Assembly (NCBI GenBank): GCA_002104895.1 | Contig: MCFG01000031.1 | Location: 58,501-122,500 of the forward strand | Length of the DNA stretch: 64,000 bases | Direction of reading: 5' to 3' | Origin: Anaeromyces robustus | Taxonomy: Eukaryota > Neocallimastigomycota > Neocallimastigomycetes > Neocallimastigales > Neocallimastigaceae | The notes under the pieces: model-generated | The model's input: the letters and a program-made list of their open reading frames with translations, nothing else | Database searches by the model: none | Told to the model about the DNA's origin: nothing | Program-made: the position numbers and the translations under genes | Part shown: one piece after another, positions 58,076-64,000 of the stretch | Position numbering within the stretch: the stretch's first letter is position 1 | How the letters are laid out: each line of letters begins with the position of its first letter

Positions 58076-59889
58076 TTTCTAAATATTAATATTAGTATTC
58101 TAATGATTCAAATATAAATAATTTTTATGATATTATCGTTATAATCGTTATTATATATTTATATATATTTTCGTTCTATAATAGTTTTATTATAGTATTG
58201 TTTTAATTATTTATTATCAATTAAAAAATGTTATTTTAAAAATATTGAAAACTGATATATGTGAAATAATATTTTGTATATACATATATATTTTTCGATA
58301 GAAAAATGGTAAATTTGAAAATTATATCGATAGGATTACTTAACAATTTATATTTTTATCGAAAGTATTATAAAAAGCATTATTAATTAATAAACCAGTT
58401 ATTAATTATTAATTTTAATTAATTATTTATTATAATTTTTAATGTGTGTTTAGTTATTATTATTGTAGTTATTACTATTATTATAAAAAAGTATATATTT
58501 ATATTTCTTTAATATTGAATGTAGTATTTGAAAAAATATTAACAATTTTATTATTTTTTAAAAAAAAATATTTTGATATATCAATATTAAACCACTATAA
58601 GGATTTTGATAATTAATTAAATGACTATAATCAAATTTTCATTTTAAAATCAAAATTATTTGTATAATATTTATGATAATATATAAAATACCATAATATC
58701 ATAAATCTTATATATTAAAATTTAATATTCTTTTATAAAATACTTTTTATTAAATTCTTTCAATATTTCTACAAATTGTCATTTTGTATATATAAATATA
58801 TATTATACAATAGAATATATTTAATATATTGTTATGGTTATAATCTTTAATTATTACTTTTCATTTTTTTTATTCTTCGATAAATTTTTAAGTTATATAT
58901 AAATATTATCGAGGAAAAAAAAGATGAAAGGATATTTTATAAAAAGGAACTTTAACTTTTTAAAGTTTATGAAACTTAATATATAAAAGAAACTGATGTT
59001 TTTAATTTAAACATATATATAATAATTAATAATTTTTTTTTAATCTTTTATTTTATATTATTTTTTTAAAAAAAAGAAGCATTTGTAAAATAATTAATTC
59101 ATATTAAAGATGTCTTTTTTTATAAAGTTTACTATATAAAAAAATTTTTATATAAATATATATATATTTATAAAAATGAAACTATATAAACTTTAATTTA
59201 TATAGTTTCAATTTAAAATAGTTGTTCTTTTATGTAATATATAAATTTATATATAGTTATTTTTTATTTGATTGATTGTCTATTATATATAAAATAATGA
59301 CTTCTTTAATAAATAGGAAAAAAAAATAATTATATACATTAATAGATAGATAATAAGTAAGTAAATAATTAATAAAAATAAGATTATTTAATTTATGGAA
59401 TTTTTTTTTACAATTAAAATATCCATTTTTAAAAAACTTTGATTAAAAAAAGGAATTAAGTTAAGAATATAAAAAAAATTTTTTTAATAAAGTATTATAT
59501 AAAGTTATTTCAAATAGGAATTTTATGTTTTATATATAATTAAATTAATTCTTATTGTAGTACATAAAAATAAAAAAAAAAGTTCAAATATAACTATATT
59601 TTTGTAATACTTTTAAAAAAATAGTATATTTTACAATAAATTTTAAATTTATTATAATCTAAAAATAAAAATAAAAAATGTATTTAAAAAAAATTTAAAT
59701 TTTTAATAATTTGTTTATATGTTATACATATTACATAATAATTTTTTTTTCCATTTTTTTGTATATATTATATTTAATTTTATTATATTGTTTTTTTTTT
59801 AATTTATTATTTTTTTTTCGATTCTAATATTTGTTTAATTGAAATACTTTAATATTGATAATGCTAATTTATATATAATGGCTATAATT
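58076..59889. other. Intergenic, MOK promoter side
   Basis: About 1.8 kb of A/T-rich DNA upstream of the MOK-like gene and downstream of the Asn-rich gene. It contains the hairpin 59177-59210. There are no exons. Confidence 0.6.
59177..59210. repeat. Perfect 14-bp inverted repeat, 6-base loop
   Basis: TGAAACTATATAAA pairs exactly with TTTATATAGTTTCA around a CTTTAA loop. Confidence 0.85.
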
Positions 59890-63900
<4,011 letters not shown>

Positions 63901-64000
63901 TATTTAATTGTAATATTAGATAATTGTAATAATAATTTAAGAGTTTATTCAAATATTATATCTCAAATATATTTTCAAATATTTCTTTATTCTATTTACA

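Overview
The window looks like nuclear DNA from a very AT-rich, intron-containing eukaryote. The best guess is an anaerobic gut fungus (Neocallimastigomycota), but this is an inference from several signs. Non-coding DNA is almost pure A/T, with long homopolymers, (AAAT)n and (AAT)n tracts. Introns are short and A/T-only, with GTAAGT/GTAAAT/GTATAT donors and mostly TAG acceptors. Proteins carry long Asn runs. A chitin-synthase-activator-like Sel1 protein (a fungal trait) lies in the same window as a MOK-type kinase (a family tied to cilia and flagella) and several intronless genes of bacterial flavour. No tRNA, rRNA, CRISPR array, intact transposon or operon-like structure was seen.

Layout: 1-3543 (+), 3' part of a folliculin-interacting protein (FNIP) gene. 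6188-7333 (+), intronless alpha/beta hydrolase. 8264-10118 (-), sirtuin. 15254-16354 (-), GSKIP-like protein. 17403-20806 (+), unrecognised multi-pass membrane protein. 20807-29664, long intergenic stretch with a decayed gene near 23.6-24.4 kb. 29665-30204 (-), SMI1/KNR4 (SUKH) protein. 30205-37667, gene-poor A/T DNA with hairpins and tetranucleotide repeats. 37668-41026 (+), Skt5/Chs4-like Sel1-repeat protein ending in a possible CaaX box. 42575-44317 (-), sodium:solute symporter. 44318-48559, intergenic with duplicated segments. 48560-50818 (-), UBXN4-like UBX protein. 51991-52973 (-), EIF1AD-like S1 protein. 53818-58075 (-), 14-exon MOK-like kinase. 59890-63900 (-), Asn-rich protein of unknown function, possibly two genes.

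The genes do not form one pathway. They are a scattered set of conserved eukaryotic regulators: nutrient sensing (FNIP), NAD-dependent deacylation, GSK3/PKA scaffolding, ER-associated degradation, cell wall synthesis, flagellar kinase signalling and sugar uptake. Two or three genes are candidates for bacterial acquisition (hydrolase, SUKH, symporter). I found no convincing new multi-gene system. The most useful leads are the orphan SUKH protein, the decayed gene, the perfect palindromes in otherwise unstructured A/T DNA, the dispersed direct repeats, and a probable 1200-residue Asn-rich gene that only appears when two reading frames are joined across a short intron. Exon structures were derived by hand from splice signals, phase and protein similarity recalled from memory, without alignment or transcript data.
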